64,000 nt of DNA from Streptomyces cellulosae (GCA_014655195.1 BNBH01000016.1:101716-165715), one strand, 5' to 3'. Positions 40,866 through 49,908 are shown, counted from the stretch's first letter. Translations and numbers: made by a program. The notes: generated from the sequence alone by a model not told the origin.

Positions 40866-41318
40866 ATGCGTATCGCCATCGCCGCCGACCACAACGGACG
40901 CGCCCTCAAGGCCCGGCTCGTCGACCGGCTGTCGGCACAGGGACACACCGTCGACGACCGCGGCAGTCATGCCGAGGAACCGGTCGACTACCCCCCGCTG
41001 TGCGCGGAGGTGTGCCGGCGGGTCACGGGGGGACACGCCGACCGCGGGATGATTCTCGGCGGGAGCGGCCTCGGAGAGACCATCGCCTGCAACAAGGTCC
41101 ACGGGATACGGGCGGGGCTCTGCCACGACCTGTAGAGCACCCGCGTCTCCCGCGGGAACAACGACTCCAACGTGCTCGTCCTCGCCGCGAAGATCCTCTC
41201 GCTCCGGGAGGCGGAGGCCATCGTGGAGACCTGGCTGACGACACCCTTCAACGACGGTGTGCACGCCCGGCGGCTCGAGCAGATCGCCGCGCTCGAACGA
41301 GAGTCCGTGCGGCACTGA
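40866..41318 (+). pseudogene. RpiB/LacAB-like sugar isomerase interrupted by an in-frame TAG
   Basis: The frame from ATG 40866 encodes a normal RpiB start (MRIAIAADHNGRALKARLVDRL, RGMILGGSGLGETIACNKVHGIRAGLCHDL). TAG at 41133-41135 then stops it after 89 codons. Beyond the TAG the same frame continues perfectly with STRVSRGNNDSNVLVLAAKILS and ends at TGA 41316-41318. The full frame is 150 codons, the family length. Family members have Tyr at the stop position (CHD-x-Y-S/T-A-R), so TAC to TAG is the simplest event. The 89-residue product lacks the second half of the active site. It follows the decarboxylase-like gene after 32 bp. Confidence 0.85.
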
Positions 41319-42216
41319 ACGCCGGGCCCGGACGCGACCCCCCTCCCCCGGACGATGCCCCTTTACCAGCTCCCCCCGTGCGCCTGGTCGTCGCCCACCC
41401 CGACCCGCTCACGAGGGCATGCCGGCCGTGAACAGCCCCACTGCCATGCCGCTGCGGAACGACCTCACAAGGGCCGGACCCGTTCGTTCGCGGCGGCTGC
41501 CACCTGGCCCGAGGACGGCCTCAAGGGCCGTCGCGGACACGGCCGCTGAGGGATTTCGATCTCCCCGTACGACTCGTTGACGCCCCTACATGGTGGACTT
41601 ATGGTTCTACCAATACAACCAGCGCACGTCACGTCGCGCTAGCCGATCAGGAAGGGCCGGCACATGGCCGAGGGTGCGCTCGCACGTGACTCCGCGGCGG
41701 CGAAGCCCGCCACAGCGAGGCACCTTCCCCTGATCGGCGCGGGGTCGGCACGGGGCCGCGGAACGACCGTTCCCCTACGCACCGCAACGACACGGTAACG
41801 TTTTTGACAGATGGTTAGACCATAATACCTAACCGCTGTTTCATACAGGGACCGGCCCCGTACGGACACCGACAGGCCACCGTCCCGCGCCGGGCATCCC
41901 CCGCCTCACCGTCAGCGCGACGGCAGCCCGTCCCCACCGTCCGACTCGCAGTTCCCCCTCGGTCAACCACCTCGTCCAAGGAGCGTGCGATGCGTCAGTT
42001 CGCCCTCGTCGGCGGCGTCTTCGTCACGGTCCCGCCGACGGTGCGGCCGTGGACGAGGCGTCCAGCGGGGTGCGAGTCCCAGCGGGCGCCACCCGCGACC
42101 TCCCCAGGACCGTGAGCGACACCGTGAACGGAACACCGCCTACGACGCGCTGCCGCGCGGCGTCCCTACGGCGGGTTGACCGCAGTCCCCTTCCCGCCCC
42201 TCTTCAGGAGCACTGC
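41319..42216. promoter_or_regulatory. 900-bp intergenic region with two GntR sites and a candidate promoter
   Basis: No convincing gene was found. TGGT-TCT-ACCA at 41602-41612 and TGGT-TAG-ACCA at 41812-41822 are perfect FCD sites. TTGACA (41804-41809) and TACCTA (41826-41831) with a 16-bp spacer could form the promoter for the transporter genes, with the second operator sitting between them. A 42-codon frame with an AAGGAG site (41990-42115) may be a gene remnant; see findings. Confidence 0.6.
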
Positions 42217-43332
42217 ATGAGGACCACCCGTACCACCACGCTCGCCCTGGCAGGCCTGCTGATCGCCGCCACCGCCACCGGGTGCGGCAGCGCTGTCACC
42301 ACCTCGTCGGCCGGGACGAAGGCCAACGACTTCTACGCGCAGATCGCCGGCCTCCCCAAGGACCAGCAGGTCGCCAAGGCCACGGAAGTCGCCCGGACGG
42401 AAGGCGACACCCTCTCTCTGTACACCTCGATGACCTCGGACGTCGCCACGCCGGTGACGCAGGCCTTCGAGAAGAAGTACGGCATCAAGGTCAACGTCTT
42501 CCGGGGCACCTCCGAGACCGTCCTGCAGCGGACCCTCCAGGAGGTCCAGGCAGGCAAGGCCGGCGCCGACGCTCTGGAAACCAACTTCGCGGAGCTGATG
42601 GCCCTGGCCGACAACGACTTCCTCGCGGACTTCAACGGCGCGGCCCTCGACAAGGTGGACTCCACGGCCAAGTTCCCGCAGTGGACAGCGACCCGTCTCA
42701 ACGTCTTCCAGCCCGCCTGGAACACCGACCTGGTCAAGCCCGCCGACGAGCCGCACAGCTGGGAGGACCTGGCGCTGCCCAAGTACAAGGGCAAGCTGAC
42801 CCTCGAGGTCAGCGACAGCGACTGGTACGCGAACGTCACCAAGTACTGGCTGGATCACGGCAAGTCGCAGGCCGAGGTGGACTCGCTGTGGCAGGACATC
42901 GCCGCCAACTCCAAGGTGGCCAAGGGTCACGTCACGATGATGCAGTTCCTCTCCGCCGGCCAGTCGGCGATCCAGGCGATGAACTACACCTACATCACCG
43001 ACCACGCCATCGCGGCAGGTGCCCCCGTCACGCACCTGCCCAGGAGCGGCGTGTCGAAGATCCCCGCGTTCCCCCGGCCCAACGGCGTCGCCATGGTGAA
43101 GAACGCACAGCGCCCGGCCTCCGCCTGGCTCTTCTATCACTTCATGCTCACCGACGGCCAGAAGGAACTGGTGAAGCTCAAGCTCACCCCGTCGACGAAG
43201 GTGCCCGGCGACAAGAGCCTGCAGGGCATCACCCTCGTGCCCTTCGACGTCGAAGGTGTCAGCAGAGACGCCGCCCACTGGGACAAGAAGTACGACGCGC
43301 TGCTGCGCAGCGCGGGCAAGTCGGGGAAGTGA
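42217..43332 (+). CDS. ABC transporter substrate-binding lipoprotein (iron/2-AEP type family)
   Basis: The product is 371 residues. The signal peptide ends at a lipobox (LIAATATGC, Cys25 or so), so it is membrane-anchored. The mature part has LSLYTSMTSDVATPVTQAFEKKYGIKVNVFRGTSETVLQRTL, the start of family-1/Fbp-like binding proteins that also includes organic-acid and phosphonate binders. ATG 42217 follows CAGGAG. It is the first gene of the importer operon that continues with a permease after 6 bp and an ATPase. The location inside the aromatic island suggests uptake of the aromatic acid, not iron. Confidence 0.9.
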   Translation: MRTTRTTTLALAGLLIAATATGCGSAVTTSSAGTKANDFYAQIAGLPKDQQVAKATEVARTEGDTLSLYTSMTSDVATPVTQAFEKKYGIKVNVFRGTSETVLQRTLQEVQAGKAGADALETNFAELMALADNDFLADFNGAALDKVDSTAKFPQWTATRLNVFQPAWNTDLVKPADEPHSWEDLALPKYKGKLTLEVSDSDWYANVTKYWLDHGKSQAEVDSLWQDIAANSKVAKGHVTMMQFLSAGQSAIQAMNYTYITDHAIAAGAPVTHLPRSGVSKIPAFPRPNGVAMVKNAQRPASAWLFYHFMLTDGQKELVKLKLTPSTKVPGDKSLQGITLVPFDVEGVSRDAAHWDKKYDALLRSAGKSGK

Positions 43333-43338
43333 CCGCCG

Positions 43339-45144
43339 ATGAGCCTCACCTCCACGACCACGGCCACGCGGGACGACGGTCCCGCATCCCGCCCCGGACC
43401 GGAGCACCGGTTCCGTAGGAAAGGACCCGTCCACCGGCTCCTGCGCCTGATACGGCGTCCGCTGTCCCTCCAGGGCCTGCTGGTCGGCGCCACGGTGATC
43501 GTGGTCGGCTACCTCGCCCTTGTGCCTCTGGGCTACCTGATCCACGACACCTTCCTGAGCGCCGACGGCAGCGGCGTCTCCCTCGACGCCTTCGCGCGGG
43601 CCTACGGGGGCGACTCCCACGCCGGCGAGATGATGCTCAACTCCCTCTGGTTCGCCATAGGTTCGGCTGCTCTGGCGCTCCTCCTGGGCACCGTCCTGGC
43701 GTATGTGCAGGTGCGGACGGACACCCCCTTCAAGGGGCTCTTCTTCGCGGCGTCGCTCGTACCGCTCATCGTGCCCGGCATCCTCTACACCACGGCGTGG
43801 ATCTTTCTCGCGGATCCGTCGACCGGACTGCTCAACTCCCTGCTTTTCACGCCCCTGTTCGGCTCCTCCCCTCTCAACATCTACAGCATCTGGGGCATGA
43901 TCTGGGTGCAGGGGCTGCACCTCGCCCCGGTGGCGTTCCTGCTGATGGTGGCCGCCTTCCGGGCGATGGACCCCTCACTCGAGGAATCCGCCGCCATGTC
44001 GGGGGCCGGCCGGCTCACGGTCCTACGGCGCATCACCATGCCCCTGCTGCGGCCGGCGATGATCTCCTCGGCCCTGCTGATGTTCATCCAGTCCCTGGAG
44101 AGTTTCGAGGTGCCGGGACTGCTCGGGCTGCAGAACGGCATCTACGTCTTCACCAGCCGGATCTACTTCGTCCTGCGTTCCTACCCGATCGACTACGGGG
44201 CCGCCGGGGCCTACGCCATCGGCCTGCTCGTGATCGCGGTGATCGGGGTCCTGCTCTCCAGCTGGCTCCAGCGCTCCTCGCGCAACTACCAGACCGTCGG
44301 CGGCAAGGCGTTCCGCCCCCGTCCGGTCGAACTGGGCCGGGCACGGGCGTTCGTGGGCGCCGGGGTGATCCTCTACTTCCTGGTCACCGTGATCCTGCCG
44401 GTCGGCGTCCTCGTCTACGCGTCGCTGCTGAAGTACTACGCCGCACCGACCCGCGAGACGCTCGGCCGGCTCACGCTGGACAACTACCGTGCCGTCTTCA
44501 CCCAGCCCTTCGCGCTCACCGCGTTGAAGAACTCGCTCGTCCTGGGCGTCGGCGCGGCGACGGTCGTGATGCTCCTCGCCTCGATCGTCGCCTGGGTCGT
44601 GCTGCGCACCAAGGCCCCGGGCCGGCGGATCCTCGACCTCCTCGCCTTCACACCCATCGTGATCCCAGGTCTCGTCCTCGGTCTCGCGCTGGCCTTCGTC
44701 TACCTGCGCATGCCGCTGCCCGTCTACGGCACGCTGCTGATCCTGCTGATCTCCTACTGCACGCGGTACCTGCCGTACGGCATGCGGTACGCGTCGTCCG
44801 CCATGGCGCAGATGTCGCCCGAGCTGGAGGAGTCGGCGGCGGTGTCCGGCGCGTCCTGGTTCCAGACCTTCCGCCGGGTGCTGCTTCCGCTGATGAGCGG
44901 CGGCATCCTGGCGGGCTGGGTCTACATCCTGATCGTCTCGTTCCGTGAACTGTCCAGCACCATCCTGCTCTACAGCCCCGGCAAGGAGGTGCTGTCGGTG
45001 CTGATCTGGGAGCAGTTCGAGAACGGCCAGTTCACCACCCTTGCCGCCCTGGGCGTCTGCATGGTCACCCTGCTCGTCCTCCTCGTCGCCATTGCCTACC
45101 GCCTGGGCGCCCGCTTCGGGCTGCAGAGCGACTCCGCGAACTGA
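43339..45144 (+). CDS. ABC transporter permease, two fused BPD domains
   Basis: The product is 601 residues with about 12 transmembrane helices in two halves, each carrying an EAA loop: EESAAMSGAGRLTVLRRITMPLLRPA (about 215-240) and EESAAVSGASWFQTFRRVLLPLMSG (about 495-520). This is the FbpB/PhnV-like fused permease layout. A single gene product thus supplies the whole membrane channel. It lies 6 bases after the binding protein and 18 bases before the ATPase. Confidence 0.94.
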   Translation: MSLTSTTTATRDDGPASRPGPEHRFRRKGPVHRLLRLIRRPLSLQGLLVGATVIVVGYLALVPLGYLIHDTFLSADGSGVSLDAFARAYGGDSHAGEMMLNSLWFAIGSAALALLLGTVLAYVQVRTDTPFKGLFFAASLVPLIVPGILYTTAWIFLADPSTGLLNSLLFTPLFGSSPLNIYSIWGMIWVQGLHLAPVAFLLMVAAFRAMDPSLEESAAMSGAGRLTVLRRITMPLLRPAMISSALLMFIQSLESFEVPGLLGLQNGIYVFTSRIYFVLRSYPIDYGAAGAYAIGLLVIAVIGVLLSSWLQRSSRNYQTVGGKAFRPRPVELGRARAFVGAGVILYFLVTVILPVGVLVYASLLKYYAAPTRETLGRLTLDNYRAVFTQPFALTALKNSLVLGVGAATVVMLLASIVAWVVLRTKAPGRRILDLLAFTPIVIPGLVLGLALAFVYLRMPLPVYGTLLILLISYCTRYLPYGMRYASSAMAQMSPELEESAAVSGASWFQTFRRVLLPLMSGGILAGWVYILIVSFRELSSTILLYSPGKEVLSVLIWEQFENGQFTTLAALGVCMVTLLVLLVAIAYRLGARFGLQSDSAN

Positions 45145-45162
45145 TCGAAGGGACCTTCAGCG

Positions 45163-46299
45163 ATGTTGACGGTCGAATCTCTCAAGAAGAGTTACGACGA
45201 CACGACCAAGCGCTCCTCCAAGCGCCCGTCCGACACGGGCACACGCGTGTACGCGGTCGGCGGGGTCGACTTCGAGGTGCAGGCGGGCGAGCTGTTCACC
45301 CTGCTCGGTCCCTCCGGCTGCGGAAAGACCACCACTCTGCGGGCCGTGGCAGGCCTGGAGCGCCCGACGGAGGGCCGGGTGACGCTCGGCGGGACCGTAC
45401 TTTTCGACTCCGAACACGGCATCAACGTCCACGCCAACCAGCGCGGGCTCGGCATGGTCTTCCAGTCGTACGCGATCTGGCCGCATCTGTCGGTCTTCAA
45501 GAACGTCTCGTTCCCGCTGGAAGTGATGCCCCGCGCCAAACGCCCCGGCCGCAAGGAGATCCAGGAGCGGGTCGAGCACGCCCTGGACGTCACCGAGCTG
45601 GGCGCCTACTCCTCCCGGCCGGCCACCAAGCTCTCCGGCGGCCAGCAGCAGCGGCTGGCCCTGGCCCGCGCCCTGGTGACCCGGCCCGAGCTGATGCTGC
45701 TGGACGAACCGCTGTCCAACCTGGACGCCAAGCTGCGCGAGACCATGCGGTTCGAGCTCAAGCGGCTCCAGCGTGAGCTGAACCTCACCGCGATCTACGT
45801 GACGCACGACCAGGCCGAGGCCCTGGTGATGTCCAGCCGGATCGCGGTGATGAACAAGGGCCGTGTCGAGCAGATCGGCAAGCCCCGCGAGATCTACACC
45901 AAGCCGGCCACGCGTTTCGTTGCCGAATTCATCGGCACGTCCAACTTCATGGAGGCCAAGGTCGTCTCCGTGTCGGGCAGTGAGGTGCGGGTCGACACGG
46001 CCCAGGGACGGCTCGTCGCCCGCGGCGTGGAGGCGGCTCCCGCGGTCGGCGACACGGTGCTCATCTCCATCCGTCCCGAGTGCGTCGACCTGTCCCGCGA
46101 GCGACGGGGCGACGTCCCCAACGAGTGGGCGGGCACGGTCCTCACCCGCGCCTTCATGGGCGACGTCGTCGACCACATCGTGGGAGTCGGCGACCTGGAG
46201 ATCCACAACCGCTCCAACCCCAATCTGTCGATCGCACCGGGCACCGAGGTGTACTTCTCGGTCGACCCGGACAAGGTGATCCTCGTCCCGCTCGACTGA
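45163..46299 (+). CDS. ABC transporter ATP-binding protein
   Basis: The product is 378 residues. It has Walker A GPSGCGKTT, Q-loop GMVFQSYAIWPHLSV, signature KLSGGQQQRLALARAL, Walker B LMLLDEPLSNLDAK and H-loop YVTHDQAEA. A C-terminal TOBE domain (about 280-378) begins VRVDTAQGRL. An insert SSKRPSDTGTRVYAVGG separates the first two strands, which is unusual but does not touch a motif. It powers the importer of the same operon. Confidence 0.95.
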   Translation: MLTVESLKKSYDDTTKRSSKRPSDTGTRVYAVGGVDFEVQAGELFTLLGPSGCGKTTTLRAVAGLERPTEGRVTLGGTVLFDSEHGINVHANQRGLGMVFQSYAIWPHLSVFKNVSFPLEVMPRAKRPGRKEIQERVEHALDVTELGAYSSRPATKLSGGQQQRLALARALVTRPELMLLDEPLSNLDAKLRETMRFELKRLQRELNLTAIYVTHDQAEALVMSSRIAVMNKGRVEQIGKPREIYTKPATRFVAEFIGTSNFMEAKVVSVSGSEVRVDTAQGRLVARGVEAAPAVGDTVLISIRPECVDLSRERRGDVPNEWAGTVLTRAFMGDVVDHIVGVGDLEIHNRSNPNLSIAPGTEVYFSVDPDKVILVPLD

Positions 46300-46559
46300 C
46301 CGACGGCGGGGCCCGAGGTACCGCGCCCCTGGGATGGGAACGACGTCGACCGGCTGGACCGGCGCTGCCGCGGTGTGTCCGGTCGCGGTCACGGCGCGGC
46401 CGCCGGCGTGGGCCGCGCCGTCCGACCGGTCCGACCGGCGGGCGCCGACCCGCCGTGGTGCGGCGCGAACGGCTCACGCGAGGCGTTCGCGCGGCTCGAC
46501 CCCTCGCGCGAGCCGGTGTTCCTGGGCCTCGTCGCCGGCGCCGCGGAGCCCGGTCCTCG

Positions 46560-47336
46560 CTACTTCCGGCCGCGCTTCACCCGGGACTGGGTCCGCTTCA
46601 GGTGGGTGCGCATGATCTCCGTCGCGGCCTCCGCGTCGCGTGCCGCGATGGCCTCGACGAAGCCGCGGTGCTCCTTCACGCCTTGCCGCCCCATCTTCGG
46701 TTCGACGCTCTGCGCCTCGCGCAGGCTCATGAGCAGCGGTCCGTGGAAGGACTGCACGAGCATCTCGATCCCGCCGTTGTGCGTGCAGGCGGCGACCCGG
46801 GTGTGGAAGTCCGCGGACATCTCCATGGTGTAGGTGCCCTGCTTGATCGCCTCGGCGTGCTGGTCACACAGCGCGCGGAGCTCGTCGAGGTCCTCCTCGG
46901 TGGCTCGTTCGACGATGAGCGGCACGATGCCGAGCTCGAACACGAGGCGGGCCTCGGTGACCTCCGCGGCGGTCACCGGCGACAGCGACAGCAGGTCGGC
47001 GAGCCCCTCTCCGACCTGGCGGGAGGACGGCGACGTCACGAACGCGCCGCCGCGGGCACCGAGCCGGATCTCGACCAGCCCGGCGGCCTCCAGGCTGCGC
47101 AGCGCCTCCCGTACGGTCACCCTGCTCACACCGAACTGGGTGCACAGATCGCGCTCACTGGGCAGCCGGTCACCGGGCTGGAGCCGCTCCTCCCTCAGGA
47201 GCGTCCGGATCTGGTCGACGATCAGCTGAGAGACACGGCTCGAGGTGACCGTCTTGAACAGCCCCCCGCCGGGGGCGGCCGGCCTGCCGCCGTTCTCTGC
47301 TTCCGTCTCAGCGCGCTGAGCCTGGCTGGATGGCAT
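46560..47336 (-). CDS. FCD-type GntR transcriptional regulator (paralog 2)
   Basis: The product is 258 residues. The wHTH (about 30-100) has LQPGDRLPSERDLCTQFGVSRVTVREALRSLEAAGLV. The FCD domain (about 115-250) has VTAAEVTEARLVFELGIVPLI and FHTRVAACTHNGGIEML. It is clearly a paralog of the regulator at 36086-36820, so both may recognise the same TGGT-N3-ACCA sites with different or shared inducers. The minus-strand gene is convergent with the importer operon (260 bp, no gene seen in the gap). The 439-bp upstream gap to dhaK holds one weak site, ACGTCAGACCA (47392-47402). Confidence 0.94.
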   Translation of the reverse strand: MPSSQAQRAETEAENGGRPAAPGGGLFKTVTSSRVSQLIVDQIRTLLREERLQPGDRLPSERDLCTQFGVSRVTVREALRSLEAAGLVEIRLGARGGAFVTSPSSRQVGEGLADLLSLSPVTAAEVTEARLVFELGIVPLIVERATEEDLDELRALCDQHAEAIKQGTYTMEMSADFHTRVAACTHNGGIEMLVQSFHGPLLMSLREAQSVEPKMGRQGVKEHRGFVEAIAARDAEAATEIMRTHLKRTQSRVKRGRK

Positions 47337-47719
47337 GGACGCATTCTTCCACGCGCTACCGCCCGCGTGGTGCCCCCGGTACCGCAGCTCGACGTCAGAC
47401 CAACAGAATCTGTGGATCGGTGCGTCGTCCGGCCGCCGCGCCCGCACGGCACGGACGAGGGCCCGGCGCGCCAAGGCGCCGGTGTGCCCCCCGACACGGT
47501 TTCTGGCGGACCGGGGCGCGCCCATGACGCCCTCGCACGTGCCCTTCGCTGCCCCAAGGCCGATACTGCCCACAAGGGCACTTCGGCCGAGATCCGTCCG
47601 GCCGTCCGCTCTACCGGATGCCCGTCACGGAAGTCAGTATGAAGTCAGCATCAGCACCGCGAGAAACCGCTCCGGACCGCCGCGGGCCGCCAAGGTCACT
47701 GCTCTCCCGAAACTAGCTG

Positions 47720-47739
47720 TGACCAGCGAAAACGCTGGT
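47720..47739. promoter_or_regulatory. Palindrome GACCAGCG-AAAA-CGCTGGTC before dhaK
   Basis: Perfect 8-bp arms (47720-47727 and 47732-47739), 36 bp upstream of the dhaK ATG, in the 439-bp gap with no gene. A tandem 11-bp repeat GAAGTCAGYAT (47630-47651) lies further upstream. Likely operator or leader hairpin for dhaKLM. Confidence 0.6.
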
Positions 47740-47775
47740 CCAGGAATCGACTGACGCCTTTCCCAGGAGGTACCC

Positions 47776-48768
47776 ATGAAGATGCTGATCAACGTTCCGG
47801 AGACCGTGGTGGCGGACGCGCTGCGCGGTATGGCGGCGGCCCATCCCGAGCTGACGGTGGACGTGGAGAACCGGGTGGTGGTCCGCAAGGACGCCCCGGT
47901 GGCGGGCAAGGTGGGCCTGGTCTCGGGCGGCGGTTCGGGGCACGAGCCGCTGCACGGCGGGTTCGTGGGCCCCGGCATGCTGTCGGCGGCCTGTCCCGGC
48001 GAGGTGTTCACCTCCCCGGTGCCCGACCAGATGGTGCGGGCCGCGGCGGCCGTGGACAGCGGCGCCGGGGTGCTGTTCATCGTGAAGAACTACACCGGCG
48101 ACGTGCTCAACTTCGACATGGCGGCCGAGCTCGCCGAGGACGAGGGCGTGCAGGTCGCGAAGGTGCTGGTCAACGATGACGTGGCGGTGACCGACAGCCT
48201 GTACACGGCGGGCCGCCGCGGCACCGGGGCGACGCTGTTCGTGGAGAAGATCGCGGGCGCGGCGGCCGAGGAGGGGCAGCCGCTGGAGCGGGTGACGGCG
48301 CTCGCGAAGCAGGTGAACGAGAACTCCCGCAGTTTCGGTGTGGCGCTCAGCGCGGTCACCACGCCCGCCAAGGGCACGCCGACGTTCGACCTGCCGGCCG
48401 GTGAGCTGGAGCTGGGCATCGGCATCCACGGCGAGCCGGGCCGCGAGCGGCGCCCGATGATGACGTCCGGCGAGATCGCCGACTTCGCCGTCGGCGCGAT
48501 CCTCGACGACCTCACCCCGCGCAACCCGGTGCTGGTGCTGGTCAACGGCATGGGCGCCACGCCGCTCCTCGAGCTGTACGGCTTCAACGCCGAGGTGCAG
48601 CGGGTGCTCTCCGAGCGCGGCGTCCCGGTCGCCCGGGTCCTCGTCGGCAACTACGTCACGTCCCTGGACATGGCGGGCGCGTCGGTCACCCTCTGCCAGG
48701 TCGACGAGGAGCTGCTGCGCCTGTACGACGCGCCGGTGAGTACGCCCGGGCTGCGCTGGGGTATGTGA
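47776..48768 (+). CDS. dhaK: Dihydroxyacetone kinase subunit DhaK
   Basis: The product is 330 residues. GLVSGGGSGHEPLHGGFVGPGML (about 48-70), KNYTGDVLNFDMA and the covalent substrate histidine H218 in GIGIHGEPG are all present. DhaK binds dihydroxyacetone through this His and receives phosphate from DhaL-ADP. ATG 47776 follows CCAGGAGG. It is the first gene of dhaKLM. Why the PTS-dependent form lies next to an aromatic island is unclear. Confidence 0.95.
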   Translation: MKMLINVPETVVADALRGMAAAHPELTVDVENRVVVRKDAPVAGKVGLVSGGGSGHEPLHGGFVGPGMLSAACPGEVFTSPVPDQMVRAAAAVDSGAGVLFIVKNYTGDVLNFDMAAELAEDEGVQVAKVLVNDDVAVTDSLYTAGRRGTGATLFVEKIAGAAAEEGQPLERVTALAKQVNENSRSFGVALSAVTTPAKGTPTFDLPAGELELGIGIHGEPGRERRPMMTSGEIADFAVGAILDDLTPRNPVLVLVNGMGATPLLELYGFNAEVQRVLSERGVPVARVLVGNYVTSLDMAGASVTLCQVDEELLRLYDAPVSTPGLRWGM

Positions 48769-48832
48769 TCCACACCGGGACAGATCCACACCGGGGCGGG
48801 CGTCCCGGTCACCTACCACGCGAGGAGTTCCC

Positions 48833-49456
48833 GTGCTGGACGCCGACTTCTTCCGCCGTTGGATGACGGTCACCGCCGCATCCGTGGACCGCGAGGCGGA
48901 GCGGCTCACCGCCCTCGACTCGGAGATCGGGGACGCCGATCACGGCAGCAATCTGCAGCGCGGATTCCGGGCGGTGAAGGACGCGCTGGACAAGGAGCCG
49001 CCCGCCACGCCCGGCGCGGTGCTCACCCAGGCCGGACGCCTGCTGGTGTCCACGGTGGGCGGCGCGTCAGGGCCGCTGTACGGGACGCTGCTGCGCCGCA
49101 CCGGCAAGACGCTGGGCGAGGCCGCCGAGGTGGACCGGCAGCAGCTGGCCGAGGCGCTGCGGGCCGGTGTGGACGCCGTGATGAAGCTGGGCGGTGCGGC
49201 ACCGGGCGACAAGACGATGATCGACGCGCTGCTCCCCGCGGTGGACGCGCTCGGCGAGTCGTTCACGGCGGCGCGGGACGCCGCGCGGGACGGCGCGGTC
49301 GCGACGACGCCGATGCCGGCCCGCAAGGGGAGGGCGAGCTATCTGGGCGAGCGCAGCATCGGGCACCAGGACCCCGGGGCCACCTCGTCGGCGTTGCTGA
49401 TCGCCGCGCTGCTGGACGCCGGGCCCGGCGAGGCGGACGCGGGCGGCGGTGAGTGA
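48833..49456 (+). CDS. dhaL: Dihydroxyacetone kinase ADP-binding subunit DhaL
   Basis: The product is 207 residues and all helical. Magnesium/ADP-binding residues lie in LDSEIGDADHGSNLQRGF (about 28-45) and in STVGGASGPLYGTLL (about 78-92), GAAPGDKTMIDAL and ASYLGERSIGHQDPGATSS. GTG 48833 follows GAGGAG. It stays bound to ADP and is rephosphorylated by DhaM. The dhaM start overlaps the stop of this gene. Confidence 0.95.
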   Translation: MLDADFFRRWMTVTAASVDREAERLTALDSEIGDADHGSNLQRGFRAVKDALDKEPPATPGAVLTQAGRLLVSTVGGASGPLYGTLLRRTGKTLGEAAEVDRQQLAEALRAGVDAVMKLGGAAPGDKTMIDALLPAVDALGESFTAARDAARDGAVATTPMPARKGRASYLGERSIGHQDPGATSSALLIAALLDAGPGEADAGGGE

Positions 49457-49868
49457 GGTGAGCGACGAGAAGCTGGTCGGGATCGTCCTGGTGTCGCACA
49501 GCGCGGCGGTCGCGGCCTCCGTGGCGGAGCTGGCGCAGGGGCTCTCCGGCGGGGGCGCGTCGGTGCCGGTCGCTCCCGCGGGCGGCACGGAGAGCGGCGA
49601 GCTCGGCACCAGCGCGGAGCTGATCGCCGCGGCGGCGGCTTCCGTGGACCGGGGCGCGGGCGTCGCGGTGCTGACCGACCTGGGCAGCGCGGTGCTCACC
49701 GTGAAGGCGCTGCTGGCGGAGGGCGACGAACTCCCGGAGAACACGCAGCTGGTGGACGCGCCGTTCCTGGAAGGCGCGGTGGCCGCGGTGGTCACCGCCT
49801 CCACCGGCGCGGACCTCGCCGCGGTGGCGGCGGCTGCCTCGGAGGCGTACGGCTACCGGAAGGTGTGA
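49449..49868 (+). CDS. dhaM: PTS-dependent dihydroxyacetone kinase phosphotransferase subunit DhaM
   Basis: The product is 139 residues: an EIIA(Man)-type domain only, without the HPr and EI domains found in E. coli DhaM. The phospho-accepting His is H17 (GIVLVSHSAAVAASVAEL). LTDLGSAVLTVKALL and VDAPFLEGAVAAVVTA follow. It takes phosphate from HPr. GTG 49449 overlaps dhaL by 8 bases; GTG 49458 is an alternative start. The three genes form a full kinase. Confidence 0.93.
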   Translation: MSEVSDEKLVGIVLVSHSAAVAASVAELAQGLSGGGASVPVAPAGGTESGELGTSAELIAAAAASVDRGAGVAVLTDLGSAVLTVKALLAEGDELPENTQLVDAPFLEGAVAAVVTASTGADLAAVAAAASEAYGYRKV

Positions 49869-49908
49869 GGGCGGCGGATCGGTCGGGTGGACCGGGCGTG
49901 CACGGGAG

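Noticed and set aside
42217..46299. Ferric-iron importer
   Set aside because: The binding protein resembles the Fbp family, but the operon lies inside the aromatic island with the island's operator sites and no siderophore or Fur-type signal was seen; organic acid uptake is the better reading, though iron is not excluded.
46375..46833. 152-codon frame on the plus strand after the ABC ATPase
   Set aside because: The second half is antisense to the GntR gene, the first has no ribosome site or family.
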